In this document: positions 1 through 8,312 of the stretch, piece by piece
How positions within the stretch are numbered: the stretch's first letter is position 1
Layout of the letters: each line of letters starts with the position of its first letter
The notes under the pieces: model-generated
Databases searched by the model: none
What the model saw: only the letters and a program-made list of their open reading frames with translations
Told to the model about the DNA's origin: nothing
Program-made: the position numbers and the translations under genes
Source: Psychrobacter sp. 1044
GTDB taxonomy: Bacteria; Pseudomonadota; Gammaproteobacteria; Pseudomonadales; Moraxellaceae
Assembly (NCBI RefSeq): GCF_904846525.1
Contig: NZ_CAJHAZ010000011.1
Coordinates: forward strand, 1-64,000
Reading direction: 5' to 3'
Length of the DNA: 64,000 bases

Positions 1-130
1 AAGCGTTTGGGGTTTAAAACGCCAAGCCAGGTGTTTTATTTCATTACTTAGCGTTGCACTTGGTGTGTTAATCTAGGGTTTGATATAAAGTATTTACACA
101 AAGTTATGAAGCCAAAGTTATAAAGCAAGG

Positions 131-463
131 TTATGAGCACTGTCCTTTGACATAACCTACTGCCGCCGTTGTGCCACATGCCGAACATGAGTTGCCCGCA
201 GTGCGATAACTAAATCCTGAGCTGGTTTTTACTTTGACACACACAGGATCATATTGCGCGGTGCACATCGTTTGCTCAGGGTTGTAAGGTGGGCACTTGA
301 TAAAAGGGTTATCGCTGTTCTGTTGGCTGTGCCCAGTGCTATGAATAGGGGCGGTGTCAGGCGTATCGATGCTTTGGATGTTATTACAGCCAGCTAAGGC
401 AATAGTGACTGATAACCCTAATAATGACAGGCATGATCGCCATGATTTGAATAAGTGGTTCAT
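131..463 (-). CDS. Kazal-like domain lipoprotein
   Basis: Small exported lipoprotein. The N-terminus is a basic region, a hydrophobic stretch and the lipobox L-A-G-C, so the mature protein should be lipid-anchored at Cys. After a polar, disordered-looking linker of about 30 residues come six cysteines spaced C-x9-C-x7-C-x17-C-x2-C-x12-C, with the signature DPVC and a terminal GQC. This is the pattern of Kazal-type serine-protease inhibitor domains. I infer a periplasmic or surface protease-inhibitor-like or simply disulfide-rich protein. I chose the second Met (MNHLF): AAGGA lies 9 nt before it, while it would be only about 3 nt from the Met at 469. The gene is monocistronic and leftward. The target protease is unknown. 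Confidence 0.7.
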   Translation of the reverse strand: MNHLFKSWRSCLSLLGLSVTIALAGCNNIQSIDTPDTAPIHSTGHSQQNSDNPFIKCPPYNPEQTMCTAQYDPVCVKVKTSSGFSYRTAGNSCSACGTTAAVGYVKGQCS

Positions 464-597
464 AATCATATGTCCTTATAAATAGTGTTCGGTAAGTCCC
501 TGTTATCGATAGCTGGTTGCAACCATGTGATGAACAAGGTGGTTTTAATTGATAGTAGCCTATTTATCAGCAGTCATCTACCAAATCATGATTAATA

Positions 598-633
598 AAA
601 AAACCCAAGCTTATGATTAAGCTTGGGTTTAAG
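598..633 (-). terminator. Bidirectional Rho-independent terminator
   Basis: Inverted repeat AAACCCAAGCTTA / TAAGCTTGGGTTT with a 4-nt loop, preceded by an A-run (a T-run on the minus strand). It lies just downstream of the leftward DUF3144 gene and should end its transcript. Confidence 0.8.
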
Positions 634-696
634 AATTATTACTATCAATTTTATAAATGCTAGCCGTTTTATAAATGCCAGCTAAAGGCGATAGAA

Positions 697-1068
697 CTAT
701 TTGGCAGCTTTGTCATCTTGATTAAGCTGAACATATTTATCAAAGTTCTGCGCATAATCAGTCAGGTTGTCGCTCAGCATTTGGCGATATTGTTTGACAT
801 AAAATTCAACGATATCATCTTTTTCTTTGGCAAAGTCATCGCCTTTGACAAAGCCGATAGAGGCGACAGATGCGCTATAACGTGCGGCTGCATAAAGTAG
901 TGATGCACCTACTTGTCCTGAATGCGCTTCAGAACCCAACTGACTATTTGCGATACCAATAATGGCATCAGCACGTTGATAAAATGCTTGCATTTCAGGG
1001 GTAATCTCAATGTTAGCATCAACATTGCTTTCTTGAATGTTGCTGTCTTGCATATTGTCTTGAGACAT
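697..1068 (-). CDS. DUF3144 family protein
   Basis: Small acidic cytoplasmic protein of 123 residues with no signal peptide or membrane segment. After a polar N-terminal extension of about 25 residues it carries the DUF3144 core: a helix with RADAIIGIANSQL, then LLYAAARYSASVA, a lysine/aspartate-rich turn, and FYVKQYRQML..NFDKYVQL. The function of this family is unknown. TAGGAG is 8 nt before the ATG. It lies 72 bp downstream of metK on the same strand, and a terminator follows at 598-633, so co-transcription with metK is possible. The assignment rests on remembered family motifs. Confidence 0.7.
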   Translation of the reverse strand: MSQDNMQDSNIQESNVDANIEITPEMQAFYQRADAIIGIANSQLGSEAHSGQVGASLLYAAARYSASVASIGFVKGDDFAKEKDDIVEFYVKQYRQMLSDNLTDYAQNFDKYVQLNQDDKAAK

Positions 1069-1140
1069 AAGCGACTCCTAATAAGTGTCGGTAATTTTAA
1101 ATTTATAAAGAGGGTTTTTAAGGGATGTAACGTGATATTT

Positions 1141-2307
1141 TTACAAACCAGCGTCTGCTTTCAAGATTTCAGCTTTGTCTATTTTTTCCCATGTAAAGGC
1201 AGTTTCAGAGCCAGGACGACCAAAATGACCAAAAGTCGCCGTTTGCTGATACATTGGTTGTAATAAGTTTAGCATACGGGTAATGCCATAAGGGCGCAGA
1301 TCAAAATGGGTGCGAATCAGACGGATGATTTCATCATTGCTGATTTTATTCGTACCAAAAGTATTGACCGAGATAGAGGTTGGTTCAGCGACACCAATGG
1401 CATAGCTAACCTGTATTTCACAGCGCTCAGCAAGTCCTGCCGCAACGATATTCTTAGCCACATAACGTACGGCATATGCAGCACTGCGATCTACTTTTGA
1501 TGGATCTTTACCACTGAATGCACCGCCGCCATGACGCGCCATACCGCCATACGTATCAACAATGATTTTACGACCTGTCAATCCAGCATCACCAACAGGA
1601 CCGCCAATCACAAACTTACCCGTTGGATTGATATGATAGCGCGTGCCAGCATGCAATAATTCAGCAGGCAATACTTGTTTGATGATAGATTCCATGATCG
1701 CTTCTTGCAGGTCTTTTTGCGAGATACTTGGATCGTGTTGCGTTGATAGCACCACGGCATCAATGGCAACAGGCTTGCTACCGTCATATCTTAACGTCAC
1801 TTGTGCTTTGGCATCTGGACGTAACCACGGCAACTCGCCTGCGCGGCGCAGCTCAGATTGGCGTTCCATCAAGCGATGAGCAAATTCGATAGGGGCTGGC
1901 ATTAATACGTCAGTTTCATTGCTGGCATAGCCAAACATAAGACCTTGGTCACCTGCGCCTTGCTCTTCAGGGTCGCTACGATCGACACCTTGAGCGATTT
2001 CAGGAGATTGTTTGCCGAGCATGTTGATGACCGCGCATGTTTCGCCATCAAAGCCCAAATCTGAGTGGTGATAACCAATACCGTTTACGGTATCACGCAC
2101 GATACGCTCAACATCGATATTTGCCGTCGTGGTGACTTCACCTGCTAGTATCACAGCACCTGTTTTAACCAAGGTTTCGCATGCCACGCGTGCATGCAAA
2201 TCTTCACGTAAGATGGCGTCAAGGATGGCATCTGATATTTGGTCAGCCATTTTATCAGGATGACCTTCGCTCACAGATTCTGAGGTAAATAAGTTGTATT
2301 CACGCAT
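1141..2307 (-). CDS. metK: S-adenosylmethionine synthase
   Basis: Makes S-adenosylmethionine from methionine and ATP, releasing phosphate and diphosphate; a cytosolic homotetramer or dimer. The 388 residues match the usual bacterial length. Visible signatures are the N-terminal [15 protein letters not shown] motif with the ATP-binding His and metal-binding Asp, the [12 protein letters not shown] hexapeptide region near residue 117, and the Gly-rich [19 protein letters not shown] loop near 260-280. The start MREYNLF fits the family. No SAM riboswitch or Met box is evident in the about 160 bp upstream. The gene is complete and ordinary. Confidence 0.97.
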   Translation of the reverse strand: MREYNLFTSESVSEGHPDKMADQISDAILDAILREDLHARVACETLVKTGAVILAGEVTTTANIDVERIVRDTVNGIGYHHSDLGFDGETCAVINMLGKQSPEIAQGVDRSDPEEQGAGDQGLMFGYASNETDVLMPAPIEFAHRLMERQSELRRAGELPWLRPDAKAQVTLRYDGSKPVAIDAVVLSTQHDPSISQKDLQEAIMESIIKQVLPAELLHAGTRYHINPTGKFVIGGPVGDAGLTGRKIIVDTYGGMARHGGGAFSGKDPSKVDRSAAYAVRYVAKNIVAAGLAERCEIQVSYAIGVAEPTSISVNTFGTNKISNDEIIRLIRTHFDLRPYGITRMLNLLQPMYQQTATFGHFGRPGSETAFTWEKIDKAEILKADAGL

Positions 2308-2468
2308 AATGGGATCGCTTAATTGCAGGGACTGTATTCTACGAACTCAGTCATTATTAAATGTATATAAAAATAAAAGGCGAAAACGAATAAAAAATTA
2401 GCACATTTTACCGTGTATCGAGGTAAAACTCTAGCGATGGATAATACTAAGAAGTAACTAGGCATGGA

Positions 2469-3065
2469 TTAACCATGGTAAAAGTCATCAATCTCGCTAT
2501 TTTCTTGCCAGCGATATTCAGTATAGTGAGCGATCTGGCGCGCTGTATCGATGTCATGTCTATCGGCGATAAAGCCAAGCGCCATGTCCATACCTGCACT
2601 GACACCTGAGGACGTATAAAATTTGCCATCAATAACCCAGCGTGCTTGCTCTGCCCAATGGACTTTGTCAGATTGCGCTATCACCCATTGCCATGACAGT
2701 TTATTAGACGTTGCGCGCTTGTCATCTAAGACGCCAGCCTTAGCCAACAATGCGCTACCTGTACAAACGCTAAGTACCCAATCAGCATGGTCAACCAAGA
2801 TTGTTAACGTCTGCAAAAATGGTTGGTGATTGATTTGCTGGCGAGTACCCATGCCGCCAACCATCAACAAGATATCAGTCTGATGCGCTAACTCGCTGAC
2901 AGCGACTGTCTGCATCGCAACGCCATGCTTACTATGGATAATGCCGCCGTTTAAGGAGGCAAATTGCAGACGATAATGCTCAGATAAGCAGCCAAACATC
3001 TCGATAGGTCCAAATAGATCCAAAGTCTCAAAATCATCGAATAATAGCGCGGTCAGTGTCTGCAT
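2469..3065 (-). CDS. DJ-1/PfpI family protein (class I glutamine amidotransferase-like)
   Basis: A 198-residue single-domain protein of the DJ-1/PfpI superfamily. The N-terminal strand ALLFDDFETLDLFGPIEMF carries the conserved acidic residue, and the nucleophile elbow SVCTGSALLAKAG has Cys at about residue 101. The spacing resembles the isonitrile hydratase / GATase1-like branch more than the YajL chaperone/deglycase branch. No AraC-type DNA-binding domain follows, unlike the regulator at 13395. It is alone on the minus strand, with the MITE copy at 3183-3352 upstream. The substrate cannot be read from the sequence. Confidence 0.8.
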   Translation of the reverse strand: MQTLTALLFDDFETLDLFGPIEMFGCLSEHYRLQFASLNGGIIHSKHGVAMQTVAVSELAHQTDILLMVGGMGTRQQINHQPFLQTLTILVDHADWVLSVCTGSALLAKAGVLDDKRATSNKLSWQWVIAQSDKVHWAEQARWVIDGKFYTSSGVSAGMDMALGFIADRHDIDTARQIAHYTEYRWQENSEIDDFYHG

Positions 3066-3182
3066 CTGGCTTCCTAATTTTTAAATAATGTTTACACAAG
3101 TAAGTGGGCGTCTACTGCTTTTTTAACCACGCTATTCATGTTTTATTTATATAAAGTAGATAAATTAAACCTTTTATAACTA

Positions 3183-3352
3183 GGGCGTGTCCTCATTTTA
3201 AAAATGGTGATAAAAATGAGATAAATTGCCGTCAAACAAGGAAAATAGCGCACATAATATCGAGATATTAAGAAGCTATTTGACGATGTTTGGCAAAATT
3301 TAGCTATTTTTAGCCCATTTAGAAAGTAATCGATTGAATTGAGGACACGCCC
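3183..3352 (+). mobile_element. MITE family 1, full copy 1 (170 bp)
   Basis: Non-coding element bounded by terminal inverted repeats GGGCGTGTCCTCA / TGAGGACACGCCC and flanked on both sides by TA (3181-3182 and 3353-3354), as expected for a TA target duplication. Exactly the same length as the copies at 22401 and 41070 and in the same orientation. The interior is AT-rich with imperfect internal inverted repeats and no ORF, so any mobility would need a transposase supplied from elsewhere. Confidence 0.88.
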
Positions 3353-3390
3353 TAGAGCCGTTATCGTTCTAAAAGCGATCGTTCTAAAAA

Positions 3391-4086
3391 TTATAGCTCC
3401 AAAAACTTGGCTTTGTCTTTAAACATACATTCGTCATAAACAGGACACGCCCCGCATTTGGGTGTACGGGCTTGGCAGGTATAGCGCCCGTGCAAAATAA
3501 GATAATGATGCGCATCCACGATGAAGTCATCTGGGATACGCTCGACCAACTTATTTTCAACGATCAAGACATTCTTGCCCGTGGCAAGTCCTGTACGATT
3601 ACCTACCCGAAAGATATGAGTATCAACCGCCATGGTTGGCTGACCAAAGGCGGTATTTAAGACCACATTGGCGGTTTTGCGTCCAACGCCAGCAAGAGAT
3701 TCTAAGTCTTTGCGGTTATCAGGGACGGTGCTATTAAATTTCTCAATTAAATCATGGCAAGTTTTGATGACGTTTTTGGCTTTGGCATTGTATAGGCCAA
3801 TATTTTTGATATAAGATTTTAGACCGTCTTCACCCAATGCCAAGATTGCTTCAGGTGTATTTGCTACGGGATATAATTGCTTGGTAGCAATATTAACGCT
3901 CACATCAGTCGCCTGCGCAGACAAGATGACCGCGATCAGCAGCTCAAAATTACTCTTATAATTCAATTCCGTAACTGGCTCATCAATCGTCGCTGCCAGC
4001 TTTTCAAAAAATGGACGCACGTCACGATTGGGCATTCGTCTCGATTGCGGGGTATCGGCAGTTTTATGTTTGACGGTTTTACTCAT
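3391..4086 (-). CDS. nth: Endonuclease III (DNA glycosylase/AP lyase)
   Basis: Removes oxidised pyrimidines from DNA and nicks the abasic site (base excision repair). 231 residues, about 15-20 longer than the E. coli enzyme because of a polar N-terminal extension. The helix-hairpin-helix is LAGVGRKTANVVLNTAF with catalytic Lys137; catalytic Asp155 is in AVDTHIFRV. The C-terminal 4Fe-4S loop has Cys204, 211, 214 and 220 (C-x6-C-x2-C-x5-C). It lies 111 bp downstream of rnfB on the same strand, a pairing also known in other gammaproteobacteria. Confidence 0.95.
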   Translation of the reverse strand: MSKTVKHKTADTPQSRRMPNRDVRPFFEKLAATIDEPVTELNYKSNFELLIAVILSAQATDVSVNIATKQLYPVANTPEAILALGEDGLKSYIKNIGLYNAKAKNVIKTCHDLIEKFNSTVPDNRKDLESLAGVGRKTANVVLNTAFGQPTMAVDTHIFRVGNRTGLATGKNVLIVENKLVERIPDDFIVDAHHYLILHGRYTCQARTPKCGACPVYDECMFKDKAKFLEL

Positions 4087-4197
4087 AGTATTCTTACTAT
4101 TTTTTGGCTATTGATAGTTAATAACTGATACAAGATATCGGGATAAATGCATTTTAGCGATGTTGGGTAGACTGTCTAACAAATGATAATTACGCTA

Positions 4198-5046
4198 TTA
4201 AAGCTGACTTAACTCCACTTGCAATGCATCAAGCTCTACTTGTTTGCTCTCATTTGGACGGACACTTAGCTGCTTTTCTAGCTTTTTAATTTTACTACGA
4301 AGCTTCGCTGCGGCAATGGTGTTTTTTGCCTGCGCTTCGCTGATATTCAACGATTGACTAGCGGCATTATTCAGTTTTGCTTCAACCATGCTGACTACAG
4401 GTCTACTATTGCTACTATCAGCCAGCTGTTCGGTGACGCGTCTTAAATGAGTATGATAGCGCTGTCTTAAATCTTCTTGCTCTGTGGTACGTTCAGAGCT
4501 AGACAGCTCCCGTTCAACAGTGACCAAGTCGATGCAGTCGACTGGACAAGGAGCGATGCAAAGCTCGCAGCCAGTGCATAAATCCGTAAAGATAGTATGC
4601 ATGTGCTTACCAGTACCGACAATAGCATCGACTGGGCAGGCAGGTATACATTTGGTGCAGCCGATACAGTCATCTTCACGGATCACCGCACGTACCTCAG
4701 TCGGACGTTCAGAGGTCGCATCTATTGGCCACTGAGAAGGCGCAGTGCTAAGTATCGCTTCATGACTATCTATATTAATGATTTGAGCGATAGCATTGGT
4801 AACGGGTTGACCACCGGGTACACATTTATTGTATGGCTCATTGTCAAGCACAATAGCGGCGGCATAAGGTAAGCAGCCGTCTGGGTGCTCGCAAAGTCCA
4901 CATTGTGTTTGCGGTAGACAAGCATCAATATATGAGATTTTCGCTTGTATGTCCGCAGGTAAGCGCTCTATATCCAAAGTGTCGAACAAGATTGGCAAAT
5001 TGGTGAGACGGATATGGGTGCTATTTTTACTAGTGGTGCTTTGCAT
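4198..5046 (-). CDS. rnfB: RnfB-like electron transport iron-sulfur protein, soluble form
   Basis: Iron-sulfur electron carrier related to subunit B of the Rnf/Rsx complex. An N-terminal 4Fe-4S domain has Cys49, 52, 58 and 75 (C-x2-C-x5-C-x16-C, followed by PGG). Two ferredoxin clusters follow at about 120-175, with motifs CIGCTKCIPACP and CTGCELCIAPCP. Residues 185-282 form a charged, helix-prone tail. The usual N-terminal membrane helix is absent and no other rnf gene is visible, so in this genome it may act as a stand-alone ferredoxin and not as part of a membrane complex. Upstream are five 7-bp tandem repeats (5069-5103). Confidence 0.85.
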   Translation of the reverse strand: MQSTTSKNSTHIRLTNLPILFDTLDIERLPADIQAKISYIDACLPQTQCGLCEHPDGCLPYAAAIVLDNEPYNKCVPGGQPVTNAIAQIINIDSHEAILSTAPSQWPIDATSERPTEVRAVIREDDCIGCTKCIPACPVDAIVGTGKHMHTIFTDLCTGCELCIAPCPVDCIDLVTVERELSSSERTTEQEDLRQRYHTHLRRVTEQLADSSNSRPVVSMVEAKLNNAASQSLNISEAQAKNTIAAAKLRSKIKKLEKQLSVRPNESKQVELDALQVELSQL

Positions 5047-5068
5047 ATGCTTTAAAACCTTAATATCA

Positions 5069-5103
5069 GTGCTAAGTGCTAAGTGCTAAGTGCTAAGTGC
5101 TAA
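5069..5103. repeat. Tandem repeat (GTGCTAA)x5
   Basis: Five perfect head-to-tail copies of the heptamer GTGCTAA, followed by GTG, 23 bp upstream of the rnfB start codon and so within its likely promoter/leader. The period of 7 does not match a helical turn. Copy number is likely to vary by slippage. Confidence 0.9.
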
Positions 5104-5176
5104 GTGTGCTCTGAGCGCTGACATTAGAATAATAGGATAATAACGATATTGATAAATGCTGCATTGATATTATAGA

Positions 5177-6220
5177 TTAAAGTAAAATACCTTGCTCATT
5201 GGCAATTTGTGCGATCAGCTCGTAAGCAATGCTACCTTTTGAGGGTATTTTTGGCAAATTTGATAGATCAAAAAAATCGGCGTGCGACAGCTCATCTTCT
5301 TGGATAACAATTTCGCCAGCTGCGTAAGAAGCACGAAAGCCTAGCATTAAATTAGACGGAAATGGCCATGGCTGACTGCTGACGTAACGAATATCTGATA
5401 GGCTGATATTTACCTCTTCTGCCACTTCGCGCACCACCGCGTGTTCTAGGCTTTCACCCACTTCTACAAAGCCTGCAATCAAACCGTATAGTAACGGTTG
5501 TGGCGACTGTAATAAATGAGGCGCTGTTTTTTGCTGTCCATAACGATGATGATGGGCTAGCAAAATCTGCATTTCATCAGTTTGCGGATTCGGGCGAGTG
5601 ATAGCCGTGATGACACAGGGTTGTACACGTGGGTATTGGCGCAATCGGCACACTGGACAGACCATCGCACGCTCATCTCGTTTGGCATGAATGGTTGGGG
5701 CAGCACAGCGACTACAAAACTGTGTATCTGTTTGCCAGCGCAATAACTGTATCGCTTGGCTAAGCTGATCGGACAAAGCCACGGGCAACTGAGTAATCAG
5801 CTGGCGGTAAGGAACAAACGCATTGCCACTGCCCTCAGCGATGATAGGCAATGCAATATGATGTGCAATTGCATAGTCATAAGTAATAGCGCTAGCCGCT
5901 TGCGCAGTAAAGGTGTGGAGAGTATTAATCGAACGATCGGTACTTTCTAGAGTATCGATACCTTCTAGAGTATCGGAACTTTCTAAAATATCGGCATACT
6001 TCAGAGTATCTACACTCGCGTTAGTATGCTTGACATCAGGCGACCAGTGACGCGGTGCTAGGCTTTCGAGTAGCGTGACATGACCAACTTGATAAGCAAG
6101 CTGGGTCTCCTCGTCTGAATGTGTAGCGGATGGGGGTAATTCAAGCTGCACTGGCCACCATCCATTAGGTAGCTGGCGGCATAAAACAGTATCATCACTA
6201 AATATAAAAGCGCTGGTCAT
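5177..6220 (-). CDS. nudC: NAD(H) pyrophosphatase, Nudix family
   Basis: Hydrolyses NADH/NAD+ to NMN(H) and AMP and, in characterised relatives, removes NAD caps from RNA. Visible parts are a Zn ribbon (CSRCAAP...CPVCRL), the Nudix box GFVEVGESLEHAVVREVAEE, and the NudC hallmark SQPWPFPSNLM. It has 347 residues, against about 257 in E. coli. The extra length is mainly an N-terminal extension that contains imperfect repeats around DTLE/DILE (roughly residues 75-100). I prefer the Met at 6220 (MTSAFIF) because GGAAT lies about 9 nt upstream; the ATG at 6256 has no Shine-Dalgarno. Confidence 0.92.
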   Translation of the reverse strand: MTSAFIFSDDTVLCRQLPNGWWPVQLELPPSATHSDEETQLAYQVGHVTLLESLAPRHWSPDVKHTNASVDTLKYADILESSDTLEGIDTLESTDRSINTLHTFTAQAASAITYDYAIAHHIALPIIAEGSGNAFVPYRQLITQLPVALSDQLSQAIQLLRWQTDTQFCSRCAAPTIHAKRDERAMVCPVCRLRQYPRVQPCVITAITRPNPQTDEMQILLAHHHRYGQQKTAPHLLQSPQPLLYGLIAGFVEVGESLEHAVVREVAEEVNISLSDIRYVSSQPWPFPSNLMLGFRASYAAGEIVIQEDELSHADFFDLSNLPKIPSKGSIAYELIAQIANEQGILL

Positions 6221-6287
6221 AGGTAAAATTCCAAACCGGTTACGGTCAGTACGCATCAGTGTTGATACAGACTTTTTTTAATTGAAG

Positions 6288-6400
6288 TAAAGTCAATCCT
6301 ATATCATTCGGATACGGTGTCAGTCAGGCTCGCTCAGCACTAGTATTCGTAGTGCTTTCAATCACCTTGCTTGTATCTAGCTTATATGGGATCGACTATA
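6288..6400 (-). mobile_element. MITE-like family 2, copy B
   Basis: Intergenic element of about 113 bp whose reverse complement aligns along its whole length with 52970-53077, sharing GAGCGAGCCTGAC, ACACCGTATC and GATATAGGATTGAC-like blocks. The outer end reads GATCGACTATA, complementary to the TATAGTC-type start of the other copy. The left TIR is partly decayed (AAGTCAATCC). No coding potential. Confidence 0.75.
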
Positions 6401-6469
6401 TATAAATGAAGGGCTATGGCAGCAAAGCCGCCATTTAAATATCATTTTAGTGCTTAAGTATGATAAAAA

Positions 6470-8152
6470 TTAGGCTGCGAGTAGATGACTCAAGCTCTGC
6501 TGTCCCACATCTAATGCTTGTTTGCTGACCGGACGATTGTGTTCAAAACCATCTAGATGATGATCGACGGCCATAATGACATCAGCGATACAGGCAAGCG
6601 TATTGTCTTCAATACGTTGTCCACCTTCGATACGTTGCTGAAGATAATTGGCCAATTGACTGAGCATACTGGCAGGTGTTGGTAGCTGTAAGAAGCGCAC
6701 AGCCCCTGCCACTTGGCGCATCATCTCAGGTATGTTCTGAATATTGAGCATATCGCGCTCTGGCTCAGCCAAATAATCGTTAATGGCTTGTTCTGCACTG
6801 GCAATAGCGGAACGACTTTCTTGTATTAAAGTATCATTAGCCGTATTGAGCTGATGTAAAGAGATATGCGGGTTATTCAGTGGCAAATAGATGGCCCCTG
6901 GTGTGTGCATTTCTGCCATTGCAATGGTGGCGTTTTCCGCATGCATTAATGCCAGCAGCAAGTGATCGAAATCATCAGGCGAGGGCGTTTGCCAATGACT
7001 AACAGCTTCTGCTGCTACGCTGAGACTATTGGCTGCATTTGATAAACCAAGCAAGCGTAATGCTGAGCTCAATTCTGTTAGCTCTTCGATAATCTGTGCG
7101 GTTTGCAGATCGACAGGGTTCAATGAATCACCGCGTGCGTAGCTATCCACATTTTCTTTGATGGTATTAATTTGGGTCTGAATGATGGTGTTCAGCGTAT
7201 CGGTCAGCGCGCGATTAGGACCGAATAAGAAACGTTTCATTTGCTCAAGTTGAGCGTTGTCCAAGTGGTTACTGGCGTATTGCTCACGGAGTCGTTGCGC
7301 AGCATCACTGTCACGCTGGCAAGCAAAACTGACCAAATCAGCAAAACGTTTGTCCATCACAGGCAAGTAGCTTTGGAATTGCTGCTCTAAATAAATCAGT
7401 GTGTGTTTTTGACTCAGATTTAGCGGTAATATCGTGGCAATGTCAGTGACAGCTGCGGTGGCCGCTTTCCAAAATAGACTGCTGGTGTTTGACGCTATCA
7501 AAGCACACGCTGCACTCATGGCGTCAAGTTTCTGCTGATCGTCTGGGCTAACGTTGCCATCTTGATTGAGCAGAGCGACTCCAAGACCACTACGATAAGC
7601 ATAAGTTAGTAGTTCAGTGTCTAGGTTAAGCTCGTCAAGTGGTTGGAAGTTTTGTTCAGGGTTGGCAATGATGACACTACTGCTACCAAAGGCTGCAAAA
7701 TAGTCTGCTGTGATAGGGGTTTCTTGCCCGTGAGCGTTGAGTTTATTGATAACAGGTAGTAACAAGGTTGGCTCTACCGACTCTGTCAAAAGCACAAACT
7801 CGATATAGCGATCCAGTGTCATAATGGCTTCTGATAAGTCCATAATCAAGCTGGTATCGTTATTATCACCATTATCATAGAGGCGCTGTAAACCATTGAC
7901 AATAGCGGTGTTCAAAGCCTCGGCACCAACCAAAGATATCAGCTCAAAGATGCAAGACAGCTGCTTTAGCACAGTGATAGAATCTAATAATAAAGGGGCT
8001 TGACTATTATCATCATTAAATTCACTCAGATGAATCTCAGTATCTTTTAAGGTTACGATGATCTCATCATGCAACAAATGTAGCGATGGTAGATTGAAAT
8101 CAGTAACACTAAGCGTTGGGGCCGTTAACTTCATTTGCGCAGACTGGTTCAT
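6470..8152 (-). CDS. FimL-like / ChpA N-terminal-like protein (type IV pilus signalling)
   Basis: A 560-residue cytoplasmic protein, predominantly helical, with no membrane segment. The block LLPVINKLNAHGQETPIT and the surrounding helices resemble the N-terminal part of the chemosensory kinase ChpA and the degenerate homologue FimL of Pseudomonas, which is close in length and promotes type IV pilus-dependent twitching through cAMP signalling. No kinase, receiver or clearly intact Hpt phospho-His motif is visible. I start at MNQSAQM (8152), where GGAAAAA is about 9 nt upstream; an upstream in-frame Met (8215) would add 21 residues without a good ribosome site. Function is inferred from a remembered family resemblance. 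Confidence 0.55.
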   Translation of the reverse strand: MNQSAQMKLTAPTLSVTDFNLPSLHLLHDEIIVTLKDTEIHLSEFNDDNSQAPLLLDSITVLKQLSCIFELISLVGAEALNTAIVNGLQRLYDNGDNNDTSLIMDLSEAIMTLDRYIEFVLLTESVEPTLLLPVINKLNAHGQETPITADYFAAFGSSSVIIANPEQNFQPLDELNLDTELLTYAYRSGLGVALLNQDGNVSPDDQQKLDAMSAACALIASNTSSLFWKAATAAVTDIATILPLNLSQKHTLIYLEQQFQSYLPVMDKRFADLVSFACQRDSDAAQRLREQYASNHLDNAQLEQMKRFLFGPNRALTDTLNTIIQTQINTIKENVDSYARGDSLNPVDLQTAQIIEELTELSSALRLLGLSNAANSLSVAAEAVSHWQTPSPDDFDHLLLALMHAENATIAMAEMHTPGAIYLPLNNPHISLHQLNTANDTLIQESRSAIASAEQAINDYLAEPERDMLNIQNIPEMMRQVAGAVRFLQLPTPASMLSQLANYLQQRIEGGQRIEDNTLACIADVIMAVDHHLDGFEHNRPVSKQALDVGQQSLSHLLAA

Positions 8153-8312
8153 AGGTGTTTTTCCATAATGTACTGATGAGAATGGCGATGGTTTAAATGA
8201 TGATCGAAAAAGCACTTGCTGGTAACGTTTTAACGCTTAATATAACAATAATCAAGCCTATATTATACAAATGTTATTGCTCAAAGATTGATATCATCAG
8301 CTTATACGGCGA

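Noticed and set aside
3183..3352. Riboswitch or small RNA reading of the 170-bp repeats
   Set aside because: The three copies sit before or after unrelated genes, have precise TIRs and TA flanks, and also occur in collapsed form, which fits a transposable element better.
5069..5103. CRISPR-like array
   Set aside because: Repeats are 7 bp with no spacers; a simple tandem repeat. No CRISPR array or cas gene is present in the window.
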